Positions 34,487-46,323 of a stretch of DNA of 64,000 nucleotides are shown one piece after another. Both the position numbers and the translations under genes were made by a program. This DNA is from Sordaria brevicollis. Its lineage: Eukaryota > Ascomycota > Sordariomycetes > Sordariales > Sordariaceae. Where the stretch lies: the NCBI GenBank assembly GCA_033439795.1, contig JAUTDP010000006.1, positions 2,914,001 through 2,978,000 on the forward strand, given 5' to 3'. Numbering within the stretch: the stretch's first letter is position 1; each line of letters begins with the position of its first letter. The notes beneath the pieces are model-generated. The model worked only from the letters and a program-made list of their open reading frames with translations, had not been told where the DNA came from and ran no database searches.

Positions 34487-36787
34487 TCATAGTACAACCG
34501 CGACAGGGGTGGTCTCGACGTTATGGGCCGAAACAATGTTCACCTCCTTGACACCGGCCTTCTCGTTGTCCAGAGTGGGGGTGTTGACGAAGCCAGCGTC
34601 CGTCTTGGGAGTCTTGGGCTCCCTCTCTGAGTCCTCAGCAGAGGAAGTCAGATCGACGGTTCTCGGGGTAGCGGGAACCTCAGGAGAAGTCTCCAAGCTG
34701 GCCCTCCGCTTAGCAGAAAGATCCACAGCAGTGTTAACTGACGAAGAGTTCTTCTGGTGTCCCTGGACAGAACGTCTCACAGGCTCAGGAGAAGCGGGCT
34801 CGACCTCCTCCATGACTGCCGGGGGAGTGACGAAAGCCTCAGATGCCTGATCAGAAGCCAAGGTATCGCTCAATCGGGAGTCCATCGAGAAGGAGGAGTT
34901 GCGCAGGGGCGACTTGAGGGAAGAGATCTCGCTGATGCTGCCGCTGCCTCCCCTAGAAGCGCGTGCCGGAGACTTGGCGGGAAGAGGAGGAGGGACACGC
35001 TTTGGAATGGTGACGATGCCGGCCTTGGCGTGGATGACCTGAGTGATCTGCGAAGAACGGATCGAGCTCCGGGCGGGTTGAGCAGTGGCAACCTCGCAAA
35101 TGATGGCTTCGTCGTCTTCAAAGTCCTCATCGCTTTCATCCTCCTCGTCGTCAGCATCCTCGTCCCTCTCGCTCTCGCTTCCGTCCTTCTCGCTTTCGGG
35201 GTATTCGCTCGCGTCGTCCTTGATCGATCTGGTACCCGCAGTTTCCGCATCGGTCTTGTCGCCAAGGCGGGCCACGGGCTCTGGCTGCAGCTTATCGTTC
35301 CCCTCCTCCTCTTCTGGTAGCGGCCTAAATCGTTGAATCATACTCATATCGATCTGTGTGTAGTCAATCTCTTCTGGTTCGACTTCCGGTTCCACGACGG
35401 TGGGGAGCTTATCCGACAACTTTGAGTCTCGGCCGTCCATACTATTGGCGCGACTGAAACTTGTCTCAGGCGTGCTCGTGACATCTGTTTGCGTACACGC
35501 GTCCGTCATGATGGTAGCCTGCGACCTTGTCGATCTGGTTGATACACAGCTTTCGCGGTTACTCCTGGTCTGGAACGTGTCTCCGCTCTGTCGGCTGAAC
35601 CTGGCGAACACGGGGCTCTTGGGACTGGGGTGGAACTCGAATTGGGTGCTGGTGGGTCGTAGGCGAGTGCCGGCTTCTCTGATCTCAATACCGGCCATTT
35701 CAAGACCAATGACACCAAAAGGATCCGGATCGTCGGCATCGGGAATACCGAAGGGGTTCTTCATGATCGACTGTCGAACCGATGTCTGTGGGGCGTCGAT
35801 TACGGCATCACTAGGGGCGGGCTGCTGAGCAAGCATTTCCATAACATCCGCGTCATAATCCGTCCGTCCCTCGGCGGCCTTCATCACTTCGAATAGCGGT
35901 CGCATCTCGGGAATCTCCTTGCCGATGTTGCCGGCGAGGATGTCGAGTACTGAAACATCGCTGTTGTAGAATCGCACGTTCTCGTTGCCGCGTTCGGAAA
36001 CAAGCGATCCGTCAAGTGGTACTGGTTGATGCTTGCCGCGGGCTTTAATGTATGTAAGAACGGTATCGTTAAGGTCCTTCCATCGTGTGTCGTTGTCTTT
36101 TGAGTCTGCGTCGATCAGTGGGCCGAGGGTAAGGTCGACATCGACTCCTAGAACCACCTTCGGGCGGGTAAAAAGTTCGAGAGCTTGCACGCTGTTGATG
36201 ACAAGGACGCAATCGTAGATGTCGACACCCATGACGAAGCCTAGCCCGGCCGTATGGAGCATTATACCAGACGGTGGTGACCATGTGCCATCCGCTCTCC
36301 TTGCCGTAATCAATCCAGCTCCGCCTGACCCCGACATCCATAGTCCCGATCGCATGCACGAGAAGACGGCGAGACCGACGGCATCTTGTAATATCCTTGG
36401 TGGAATCTTTTTCGTGACGGATTTTGTTGTTGGTGGAGTATCGGTATTTGGGTCTTGCTCTTGTGTTTCTTCTACAAGAAAACCGTCCACTGTTTGCGTA
36501 GAATCATGTTAGCTGATGCCCACGAGTCAATTGATCTGGGGCAAGGGAGATGACGTACTGCAAAACGACTTTAATATCCTGGCGGCCTTGTCACATTCCT
36601 TGTCGAGAGTTGTTGGCCAATATGTTTCGCGATCGTAACTCGTTGGTTGCTGCGTAGTCTTGACGGGCACCACTGCCTTTCCTCCCCATCCGAAAACTTT
36701 ATTCAGGGCACTGGGCGACCTGGGAGTGGTTGGTGTTGTTTGCTTTGCCCGGTCCCATGAAGGGAACAGGGCCGAGACACGCTGCAT
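34487..36787 (-). CDS. Ysc84/SYLF-domain actin-patch or membrane-binding protein
   Basis: Two exons (36787-36559 and 36489-34487) join at phase 1 to 743 codons, with a 69-nt intron. The SYLF (DUF500/Ysc84) domain spans about residues 45-280: LDKECDKAARILKSFC, then IPPRILQDAVGLAVF, SGSGGAGLITARRADGTWSP, GFVMGVDIYDCVLVINS and KVVLGVDVDLTLGPL. SYLF domains bind phosphoinositides, and yeast Ysc84 also bundles actin at endocytic patches. Here there is no C-terminal SH3 domain. Instead ~450 residues are low-complexity, with a very acidic stretch (DADDEEDESDEDFEDDEA) and many Ser/Pro sites, suggesting phosphorylation. Localisation to cortical membranes is inference. Confidence 0.9.
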
Positions 36788-39700
36788 GGCGAAAAGTTGG
36801 AGAAGTCGAACTCCTCAATGTCAGGGTCCGAAAGGGATGGTCGAATAAGTCGTCAAGGTATAGAAGATGTGTGGAAAGGATCGTGAATTGGAGGGCGGGG
36901 GTGGAGAGAAAGAAAGACTCCGCCCTTAAGGAAGGGAGAAAGGCGAAATGCGGAGGAGGAAAGCGACCCCAACCTGAAGGTCGGATCGGTCTTTCGTTCG
37001 TTTTCACCTGCTTCTCTTCAATCCGGATCGAGAGTTGGAAGAGGGAGTGTCGAAGAGAAAACAAGACTTGTTGAGTGGACGGACTTGGATAAGCATCCCA
37101 CAGGCTGGCGGACCCGGTCTGCGAAACGGTTGCAGCTGCAGGAGGAGGAGTCGAGCCTTTCTTGGTGTGGACAGTGGACGCACGCCTGGGTCGCCTGGCA
37201 CGCTTCCTCAGCAGGTGTTATTGGATGTTGTTAGCGTTCTGGGCGTGCAAAGCAGTGCCAGTGGTGCCAGTGGTGCCAGGGCTGCTGCGCAATGTGATGT
37301 GGTGGGTGGGTGGGGACGCTGGTTAGCTGGATGTTGATGGAGGAGACCTGGAAAGTGACGTGGGTGATGATCCCGTCACAGCCAATAGCCGAGTCGCAGG
37401 GAAAAGCAAGGAGGACGGCCGGCGGAGCAGGAGAGAAACCTGAAAAGGCCGTGCTTCAACAAATGTTTGGGATTGGTGTCGTCGTCGATATCAAACCTCA
37501 AGTCCTTTTCCCTTTCAATCGCCCTGGGTTCAGGTTGCACATGGAAATGGAAGAAGGGGGCTTGCAGTGGGAGAGACTGGAGAGTCCGGTAGCGAACGGA
37601 ATGACGCCAGGCTGGGAGAAAAGATGGTGCCGTGTTATCTGCCGTGACTGGTTCTATCGTGCGGGAGAATGCCGTGTTTGGGAGTGTTGCTTGGGTCGGG
37701 TTGCTGTGTGCCTGTCTGTGTCATCCACAGAGGGTGTTGTCGTGGATGTCGTCCTCTTTGATGAGATGAGATCAGGTGTGGGTTAGGGCGTCCTTTTCCC
37801 GATCTTGGTTGGTGGAGCCACCCCCACTGTTAAGCCAGCTCGGTCGAGTCTTACGCGCAATCGCAAAAGTCCGCCCTGTTCAATATCTCTCTTTCGATTC
37901 CTCGCTTTCGTGTATTGGATACCGGATATGTCGTCGTTGTCGTCGACTCCCAATGTGGTGTGTGCGAATGCGCAGGTACCAAGCGCCGAAAAAGCAGAGA
38001 AAAGAAAAGGGATTTCCGTTTAATTAATATCGGCTGGGATGGACGAGGCGAGACCGTGACTTATGACAAGGATTTTCCTGCTGGTTGAAATGGCATCTGG
38101 CTTGCTTTTGCCGTATCTTGATGGGACACGATGGAACTCTGATGGCACCGCGGAATGGATCCCAAGACCAGTAATTGATGGGGCCTGATGGGACCTGATG
38201 GGACTTAATGGGGCCGCCAGCACCAGGCTGCTGACAGGGCTTGCTAAAAGCCGGCTTCTTGGCCCCAGCAAAACCAATGTCGATCAAATCAACCACGAGG
38301 AATTTTTCTTCTCTTTTCCCTGGGTCGGATGGGTCGGAGGGGCCTGCGAAATCTTAAAAGTCCGGCCTTGGTAGTACTTGGTCATATCAAAAAGAGAAGC
38401 CAACAGACGGACGGCGAAACTTGTGATGGAGTTGAGTTATCACCAACGATGACAACGGCAACAATGGCAATGGATGAGAAATGCCGGGTTGGATCGGGAG
38501 GATCTGTTGTGGTTTGGGGGTTACATAACAAAGAGATGACAAGAAGACGAAAGGGGCTGATAATAACGACATCAACGACGACGTGCAGCAACAAAGCATC
38601 CGGGATTCAACTCAACGGCAATTTGCTACACAGCTTTCTTTTTTGCCAACGCCCCAAAGAAGATAGTGGTCTGCAGGTAAGCAGGAGAGATGCATAAGAA
38701 AAAGAAACCTCTTGTCGCGTCAAATTCTCTTCTCACCTTTGCTCCTTACCTCAAACTGGAATGCCAAGTCTCAAAAGTGCAAAGGAGATGGAGTAAGGAA
38801 TTGGACCCTTAACACGCTTCCTCAGTCCGCGTCTGAGACATTGTTAGGGCAACGATGCACGCAGTGGATGAAGGGTCGCCGGATTGGTTGAAACAGAATG
38901 AGCAAAGACTGCATTTCTCGCAAGAACTCAGATCTGTTCCTTCTTGTCTCCAAAGTCAAAGTGGGCAAGACCGTGATTATCGAGAAAAGTGGACGGGGTG
39001 TTTCTCCGGGGGAAAATAGGCAAGAGGTACGTACCTTTTTCGGTTCCTGCCCAGGTGTCAGAGACAGCCTCAATTTCCTTCTCGGTCTCACCACAAGATG
39101 GGGTCATGTTTTCTCCTTCTTGTCCCCCGTGACCTCAACCTTAAATAAAATGCGCAAGAGCGACCCCTCTCATGCAATTTCAAACTCTTCTGCGGTATCA
39201 CACGAAATCCGCTTTTTGTGTTTTGAAACAGACTCGTCTTTTCTTTTTCTGATTGCCTCTGTGTCTCCTCCCCCTCACTCTCGCATCCATCCCCTCCTCC
39301 ATCTTCTCCTCCTCGCATCTTTCTCTCTCCATTGCACTAACAAGCAGCCGCCCACAACGCCAACGCGGGGTTACAACTGTTTGTCAGTGTCTGTGCCTTT
39401 TGAGAGTCTGGGCCCCCTTTTCAACCTTTTTCACGACATGATCCTGTCCTTCAGCTCGAAACAGTTTGCTTCCTTCTTCTCTTCGCTGTCACATTACCAA
39501 ATTGTTTTTCCAAGCGACCCTACATAAGCAGCTGAACAACAGGACTTTTCCCGGATGAGTATGGACCATCCTTATAACTGATGGGAGGGCACCCCATGTC
39601 ACCCAAGGGGGCTGACGGATGGGGCTGCGGCGCTGCGCCCGTTCGTGTGCCCATTTGGCGTCCACAACGGCGCCTGGGCGGCCCCATACCGCTACGGCAG

Positions 39701-42388
39701 GTACGGGCTGGGCAACAAACTGGGTCCGGGCCTGTCGGGCTTCTCGGCTTGGTCCAGCAGTCCAGTCAATTTTGCGCCGGCTCTCGGGCTCGGAACAGAA
39801 CACCGCGAACCACGGCATCACGGTTCATGCAACCCATTTCAGGCCCCGGGCCCGTCCCCGCCGGCGCCAAACGCCAATTAGAAAAGCCAAGCACGCCAGC
39901 GATGACCCCTGCCCAATTGCTCACAGCTGCCACGCGGTGCTTGGCATCCCAACTTTTCAGTTCGCTCCACTTGCGCTGCGCTGAAAAATGGGAACAGAAG
40001 GATGCCCAGCAGGGGTAAACAGGGGCATCTTTTGTTAGTGCAAGGCACCAAAAAGACATTCCATGCTTGCCATGCTTTTCGCTGTCCGACGGATTTGTTT
40101 TCTCGATCTGTTTCGGAGATCATGTCGTCATCTTTACGGTTTCTGTTCCTGAGCTCGGCTTATCAGTCCTTTGGATCACAAATCTCTGGCCGAAGCTCAC
40201 CGACGTTACCGAAGGCACGGATCGAGATCTCTTCACCTCGGGACCATCAGGAACAGCGGAACTAACAGCTCGAAGAGGAGTTGACGGATTAGTCAGAAAA
40301 CTCCTCACCGTCCCCTCTCCGAGTCTCCCCCTCCTCTCCGACGCCTTTTCCGGATCTCTGCACCTCTCTCAAGTGGTGCGCCCCTTGAAACATCTTCTCA
40401 TTGCCGACGCGTCGTTGGGGGACGCCGGGACACAAGGGAAGTTGGGGTCCGAATCCAGTGTCCACATCCAGGCTCAAGGCCGAGCAGGCTCACAAGCTAC
40501 AGGCTGCCACTCCCGTCCTTTCCTGCGGCTTCCCGTCTATTGCCTTTCAAAACGTCCACTTTGAAAACCCTTTCAGGATATCGACATTTTTACAGTATAT
40601 TGGAAGAGGGGTCTAGCCAAGTGGAGAGATCCCTTCGTGTCTCACCTCGCTGCGTTTACCGCTCTCACCGTTCACGGCGATCAACGGCAAGGGCAGCCGG
40701 GATATCGCCGCGGCAGAAGCTTCATGCATTCTTGCAGCTGACTTTTGACTGCTGACCTTTGACCGTTGCTTCCGCTCAGTTGTGGAAATCACCTTGTACA
40801 CACAAAGCATGATGATCTTGCTCCGAGTAATTGTTACAGTTACGAAGCCACGATCCAATTATTTCCGTTGTCTCTCAAATTACACTCTGTGCTTGTTTCT
40901 TGTTTCTTGTTGAAGCAGCCTCTTCCCGTTTGTGCTTTGTGGCGCCTCCGCACTTTCTCGACTTTGTGTGTCTCAGAAACAGCGGAACTCCGCTTTGATC
41001 GTGAGTTTGTGTTACCGGGGGACTCGGATGTTCAAGACGAGACTGCAAGAAGAGAGTGGGAAGAGGTGGGAAGGGGCAGCTGTCATTTTTTTTTGGGCGG
41101 GAGTCGGCTTCGGACATTAGGCAGCTAGTGTTGCCTAAGAGGTGAGGAGGTGATAGAGACTTTTCAATGTCTTTTGAGCCTGTTGAAAAAGGATTGCTGA
41201 TGATTCTTCAAAGAATGAGGGTCTTTGAGCCTTCAACGCCAACCTGAGAATAATCCGAGTATTGACATCCTGTCCAGATCTATGGACGAACCACACCTAA
41301 CAAACCTCACATCAAAAAAGCCTAGTCAGCCTGTCCCGGAGAGCAAATGCCGGCACACGATGGGAAGCACAACAGTCCATGCCCTGCAAGCGCAAGGCAA
41401 GCCAAAGAGCAATCACCACCACCGCCTTCCCCTCAACGCCGTGAAACGATCACCATACAGCCCATTGGTGAAATAGATTGCTTCACACGTCCTCCCGTGA
41501 CCCATATAGGCTGTGCGTTATAAGCTTATTCAAGGAATTCCAGGTCTACAATCCGCAATCCGTTCTGCCTTGTCACGTAACAAGAGCTTCAAAAAGTGTC
41601 CAGGCGGTCGGATGTGTTGTTTAACAAACGGTGACTCGACATCCCTGCACGGCCCATTTAGCGAAAAACAAGTCGTGAACAGACAGCTCGCTAAACAATG
41701 AAAGAAGTACACAAACCCCCCTCTGGATTACGCCCAGCAAACATCACTTCACCTCTACCAACCCAGTGGCGTCTCACAAAGCCTTCCAGCAACTGAGGAG
41801 ATGTTATTGATCGTCATGTCGCCCAACTACAGGATGACAGGCGCTTGGTTGCCGAAGTCGTACAAGTTAGGCACAACAGGCATACAAGGCTCACCTTTAA
41901 TCTTCGACATAGAAGGAGGATGTTGGTACCCAATGCTTCTTACTCGGTGCCTAAGGATTGTCACGGCTCGTTATGAGTGGGTTGAGGAGGTGAAAGGTAT
42001 GACAGTCGGACCGAGATCATGGATCTTGCGGGCCGCCGAATACACCTATCAGGATTTATCAGGAACGTGCTGGAATTTTCAGACTACAGGTAAGTAAGTC
42101 GTCAAGAAAAAAGCCAATTTGGCTTGGACTAAAGCATCTGGAGTTATGAGCAAGGAGTGGAATGAAAGTGACTGAAGCTGTTGGATCGTAGACTGCCTGG
42201 AAGGAAGCCACAAAGGTTTGGAAGTCCGGGGCTGCCACCGTGACGGATTTGCCTACTACGTGCTGGGACCCAGTCTCAAGCTGGTGTCACTTTTCATTGT
42301 CAAAAAAAAATGAAGCCCAGGCCAGCGCAAGAGAACAGGATAAAAAAGGAGGAGCGAGGGTCAGAAAGAAAAAGACAAGGAAAAAAAA
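36788..42388. other. Long intergenic tract
   Basis: No gene is supported over 5.6 kb. It begins with the 5' region of the SYLF gene. Short simple repeats occur near 37256-37285 (GTGCCAGTG) and 38170-38220 (GATGGGACCT-like). The segment 39580-40020 is open in several frames on both strands because it is GC-rich and stop-poor; none of these frames shows a motif. Part of the tract could be long 5' UTR, which is common in Neurospora, or non-coding RNA. Confidence 0.4.
42381..42388 (-). terminator. Pol III terminator of the 5S gene
   Basis: A run of ten A on plus (42381-42390) is a T run on the transcribed minus strand, beginning at the 3' end of the 5S rRNA gene. Confidence 0.9.
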
Positions 42389-42508
42389 AACATACAACAC
42401 CAGGGATTCGCTGGTCGTCACCGACCCAACTACTAGTCTGGCCCTCACTGGCTTATCTATGGGAGAGCGGACGGGATCCCGAGTTTTCCAGTGGGTATGG
42501 TCGTATGT
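42389..42508 (-). rRNA. 5S ribosomal RNA (dispersed copy)
   Basis: Exactly 120 nt on minus. It begins ACATACGACCATACCCACTG and ends GTGTTGTATGTT, whose termini pair (ACATAC..GTATGT) as helix I. The internal promoter region GATAAGCCAGTGAGGGC and the conserved GTAGTTGGGTCGGTGACGAC are present. A T run follows directly. In Neurospora 5S genes are scattered singly through the genome instead of lying in the rDNA repeat, and this isolated copy fits. It appears intact and functional. Which 5S isotype it belongs to was not determined. Confidence 0.97.
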
Positions 42509-43069
42509 ACTTGTTCAAAGCTGAACAACTAGTTATATTCCAATAGTTGTTGTCATTCCTTTGTCTCAACCGGGTACCTTTCATGGGAAGACGAGTTATT
42601 TGGATGTTATAGGTACTCAACACCTCGCTCATACACCTATCACCAGATACTGGACTTTGGGTATGATACTAACTGTTTTATCAACTAGTAGTAGTCTATA
42701 TTGTATTACCTACCGCTACCTTCGCTTCTAGTGTACCCATCCGAATACTTTAACCATACACCCCCCGGTAAGTATACCACCTGTCAGAAACTCGCTGGGT
42801 GTAAAATGACCACGAATTCCGCTCATGTTTTCCATCGCTGAGCTCAAGTCTTTGGTCCGAATGACGCATGTAGTGTATCATAGACTTCCACCCACTTGAA
42901 CTGGGTTGCCTCAAGTCAGCTCACACAGCGATAATCCAAATAACCCCCAAACCAGCAAGCATCCCAGACCCAAAACAGGAATTCCATCTATATGACGGAG
43001 ACACGTCCCAGGTGATCCATAACGATTTGTTCCCCTGCAAGGACGAAATACCTATTCAACAAAGATGTG
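42509..43069. other. Intergenic: 5' flank of the 5S gene
   Basis: The upstream region of the minus-strand 5S gene and the 3' flank of the next minus-strand gene share this 560-bp interval. No coding sequence is seen. Confidence 0.5.
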
Positions 43070-44230
43070 TCAGTCACTGTAAGTATCCCAGTTTTCCTCG
43101 GCATGTCGACGTTTGGGGAACCAAGGAAAAAGAAAAAGAGAGAAAAAAAAGGGTGTACTCACCCCTTCCGACCATCATCAGTCCGATCAAACCCCTCCGG
43201 CCAAGCCGCCTCCATTTCCACGCGATGCTTCGTCTTGGGCTTATTCTCCTTGATCCGCATCTTCTCAAAGAAAACATACGCCCCGTAGAACACAGTCGAT
43301 GTAGCACCTGACTTGGCCCCCTTCATCCCGCGGAACCGGCTCAGCTGCGACCCCTGGATATTCGCCGGCCTGCTGGGACTCTTATACTGCGCGTGAATGT
43401 CGCGGCAGAACTGCGCCATCGTGACGCCCGGTCTCTTCAGGTACGCATCAATCTTCCTGCGGACCTCATCGCACGTGTCGTAGATGGGAACCGAGTCGGT
43501 TTCTTCTCCCTCGAGGTGAACGTCGCTGATGTCGACTTTGTCGGTTCCGCCTCCACCCTCAGCGTTTCCGTCAGCGGCGTCAGTCTTCTGCTTCTTGGCA
43601 GCAGCCGCCGCGTTCTTGTTCGGAAGCTTGTACCCGACCTTCTCAAGCTTCTTGAAGTACTCCCACGCGGCCGGGTAGGAGCTGTACCCCGACCCTTTAA
43701 AGGGGCCGTTCTCTCGAAGAAAGCCCGACAGGGATTTCATGCTCACGCCTAGCTCGCCGGCCAGGGCGGTTTTGGTGATGACGCCTGCGTCGAGAAAGCG
43801 GTTGATTTTCCGACGCACTTGGTCGCAGTTGTCGCGCATGTCCTCGAAGATCTCGATGTCTTCCATCTCTTCGGATGTTGGGAGACGTTGGGGAGCTGGC
43901 GGGGTTGCGGGTGCCTTGCGTTTTCGGCTGTTGGGAGCTGCTGCAGCTGCAGCTGGTTGGCTTGTTGGAGCTGGGACAGCTGGGACAACATTCTCTTTGT
44001 TGGCACCGGGTGGTGATGGATTGAGGACGTTGTTGAGGTAGCTGGGCGGAGGGGCGTTGACGTTGATGCCCGCTGCGGCTTGGTTGTCCTGAAGGATGTT
44101 TTGATGGTTCTGTGGATGGGCGGTTAGACAATTTGTCAATTAAGAGAGAGGAGAGAAGCACTCCAAGTATCGTCTGATGTCACATGCAACCAGACAGCAC
44201 GACGGTAAGGAGTGTACTCACGTCAGCCAT
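43070..44230 (-). CDS. Protein with two related HTH-like repeats (DUF7726-type)
   Basis: Three exons (44230-44222, 44109-43163, 43076-43070) join in frame to 320 codons. The first exon encodes only Met-Ala-Asp, and the last completes Gly and adds Asp-stop; the terminal exon is the least certain part. After a Pro/Ala-rich region with a basic RKRKAP stretch (possible nuclear signal), two related units follow. One has DNCDQVRRKINRFLDAG, TKTALAGELGVSMKSLSGFL and YPAAWEYFKKLEK. The other has DTCDEVRRKIDAYLKRPG, TMAQFCRDIH and VFYGAYVFFEKMR. The TALAGELGVSMKSL segment looks like a helix-turn-helix. I believe this is the fungal DUF7726 family. DNA binding is inference. Confidence 0.8.
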
Positions 44231-46323
44231 GTTGCTTGTGAATCTTGCTGCTTGGGGTTCGTTGATGGAATTGTACGAGTAAAGATATCAAGTTAATAGA
44301 TTCTGGATAAATCGATATTGAACTGTGCTTTGGATAAGTTCTCTCTCAAGTTCAGGGTGTGGGAGGGGGTGAAGTGTAGGTGAAGACCCGAAAGACCGGC
44401 GCGGGGATGCGGTGGTCGAATGTCAACAACGTACGGTGGGGTCTGTAACCTGACATCTGCACGCGAAATCACACGAAAGCACGTGAGGAGTATCTCAGCT
44501 AGGCTGTTAAGACCAATTGCGCGCACAGCACTGACAAAGGGTTCATACGCACTATCTCCATGTTAGTGCAAGAGCTAATTTGGCGCGAAAGCTAGAGCTT
44601 CAGCTAGCAGCTCATGCTTGCAGGTCTGTTAGTGCATGTGCTCTTGGTACTGCCAATTCGAGTCCTCAGGGTCAGGGACATTTATTCGCAAATATGGTTG
44701 CAAATGATGGTTTTTGTTGAAGCCATTCCCAAGTCTTGGCACAGGTGGATACTATCCACATATGGTTACCTTGTATGTTGCCTACTTCGTCTCCTTCTCT
44801 CCCTTTTCCTCTCTTCCGCTCTCTCTCTCTTCAATCAACCAAATATCTCACCACCACAACGTCGTGTCTTCGTATTCATATTCCGTATGGGTCGATGATT
44901 TTTGCCCAATGGTTCAATCACCTAGCTTTGCTATGAAATGATTCTATCCTCTTGGAATGTTCCAAGAAGTCTAAGCCAAGAGAGCTTTCCATTCCCCAAG
45001 TTAACAAGTACTTATCAGTTCTTGATGGAAAACGGAGAAGGTGAGTCAATCGTGATCACCAACGTTTAAGGTGGTGTGTTTTTGTTACCGTGACGGAGAA
45101 ATAAGATAGAGAGGTTGGAGCACATGATCCTGAGAAGTTTCAGATAGATGAAATTGTATCTTTAGCAGTTGAGTCCGAAAATTGATAAAGGCGTGTTGGT
45201 TTGGGTAAAGGTGAGTTGGATTTGATGGGATGTGACCCGTTCTTGCGAGGTTCGGTCGAAGTGATGTAAGGAGCCAGCACAGGCAAGTCTGAAGGCAGTG
45301 GAAGAACATTATGATCGTGCTGTATACTATACAATCGCTTGTATCCATTCATTCTCAGTCTAATATGTATGTAATATCTCATATCATGGTAGCCCCTGCC
45401 CCGTTGATCCCAGCCAAACCAAACCCAAAATCAAGAAACAGCGCCAAACCAAAGTGTACAAAATCTCCCAATGTGAAGCCATGAATTGTGTCCAAAGTCT
45501 ATATAAATGATGATGGATGCCGAACGGATAAAGAGAGGGTATCGAAAAGAAGTAGAAGTTACAAATGGTGTCTTGAGAAAAAAAAAAAAGTCATTAAAAT
45601 CCCCCCTTTCCCTCAAAGGGTGTGAAGTGTATCGTGATGGTGTTGATGTTCTTGTACAGGTGTTGTTGTTGTTGTTGTGCTGGTATATGGTTTGGTATAT
45701 GGTATGATCATGCTCTTCGTTAAACGCCTGTTGCCGCCAAGATGCCCAGGTCTTTCAAATTGTGAATGTGGGAAATGCGAAATGAAAAATGGTAAACGCC
45801 CAATATGTGAATGTGAAGAAGATGAAAGTGCCGATATCCGAAAAGGCGGGATCCGACCAAAAGGCGGGAAAATGAAGTTGTATCGTCGACGCATCAACCC
45901 CTCTTCTCCTCTTCGTTCATAGTGTTGAGATGCAAGATGTTGACGGAATGTTGCCGACGGGGTTTATGACGAGACCGGCCAGCCAGTGACCGTCCGTCGA
46001 CGTCGACGATGATGATGGGATAGGAAGGTCCAAAGAAATGGCGGAGAGATATGTTGCAGTGACCCCGCGGGCCCCAAAAGGCGGGCAGCCATCGAAGGAT
46101 CATATGCATGAGTAATCCTTCCACATGCCTGGAATGGCGTGCTTTGGTAAGGCAGAGAGGCGTCAGCCCCCATTTGGCTTAGATGCGACGATGCGACGCC
46201 GGACTTGAGCTTGTCAAATGCCACAAGTACAAGTCCGACATTCAACACCCAATCGGCACCATCACCAAACAACCCCATCCCCGGCCCTCATTCGCCGCCA
46301 TACGCTCCCGCTCCCCGGTCCGC
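44231..46323. other. Intergenic
   Basis: Contains the promoter of the HTH-repeat gene and the 3' flank of the F-box-like gene. No gene is supported. A GTTGTTGTTGTTGTGC trinucleotide run lies near 45660, and pyrimidine-rich DNA at 44790-44840. Confidence 0.5.

Noticed and set aside
36788..37300. An upstream exon of the SYLF gene
   Set aside because: The ATG at 36787 already gives a compact start followed by the expected domain, and no in-frame donor joins from the upstream frames.
39580..40020. Several overlapping frames on both strands
   Set aside because: The DNA is GC-rich and stop-poor; no frame shows motifs, ATG context or splice continuity to others.
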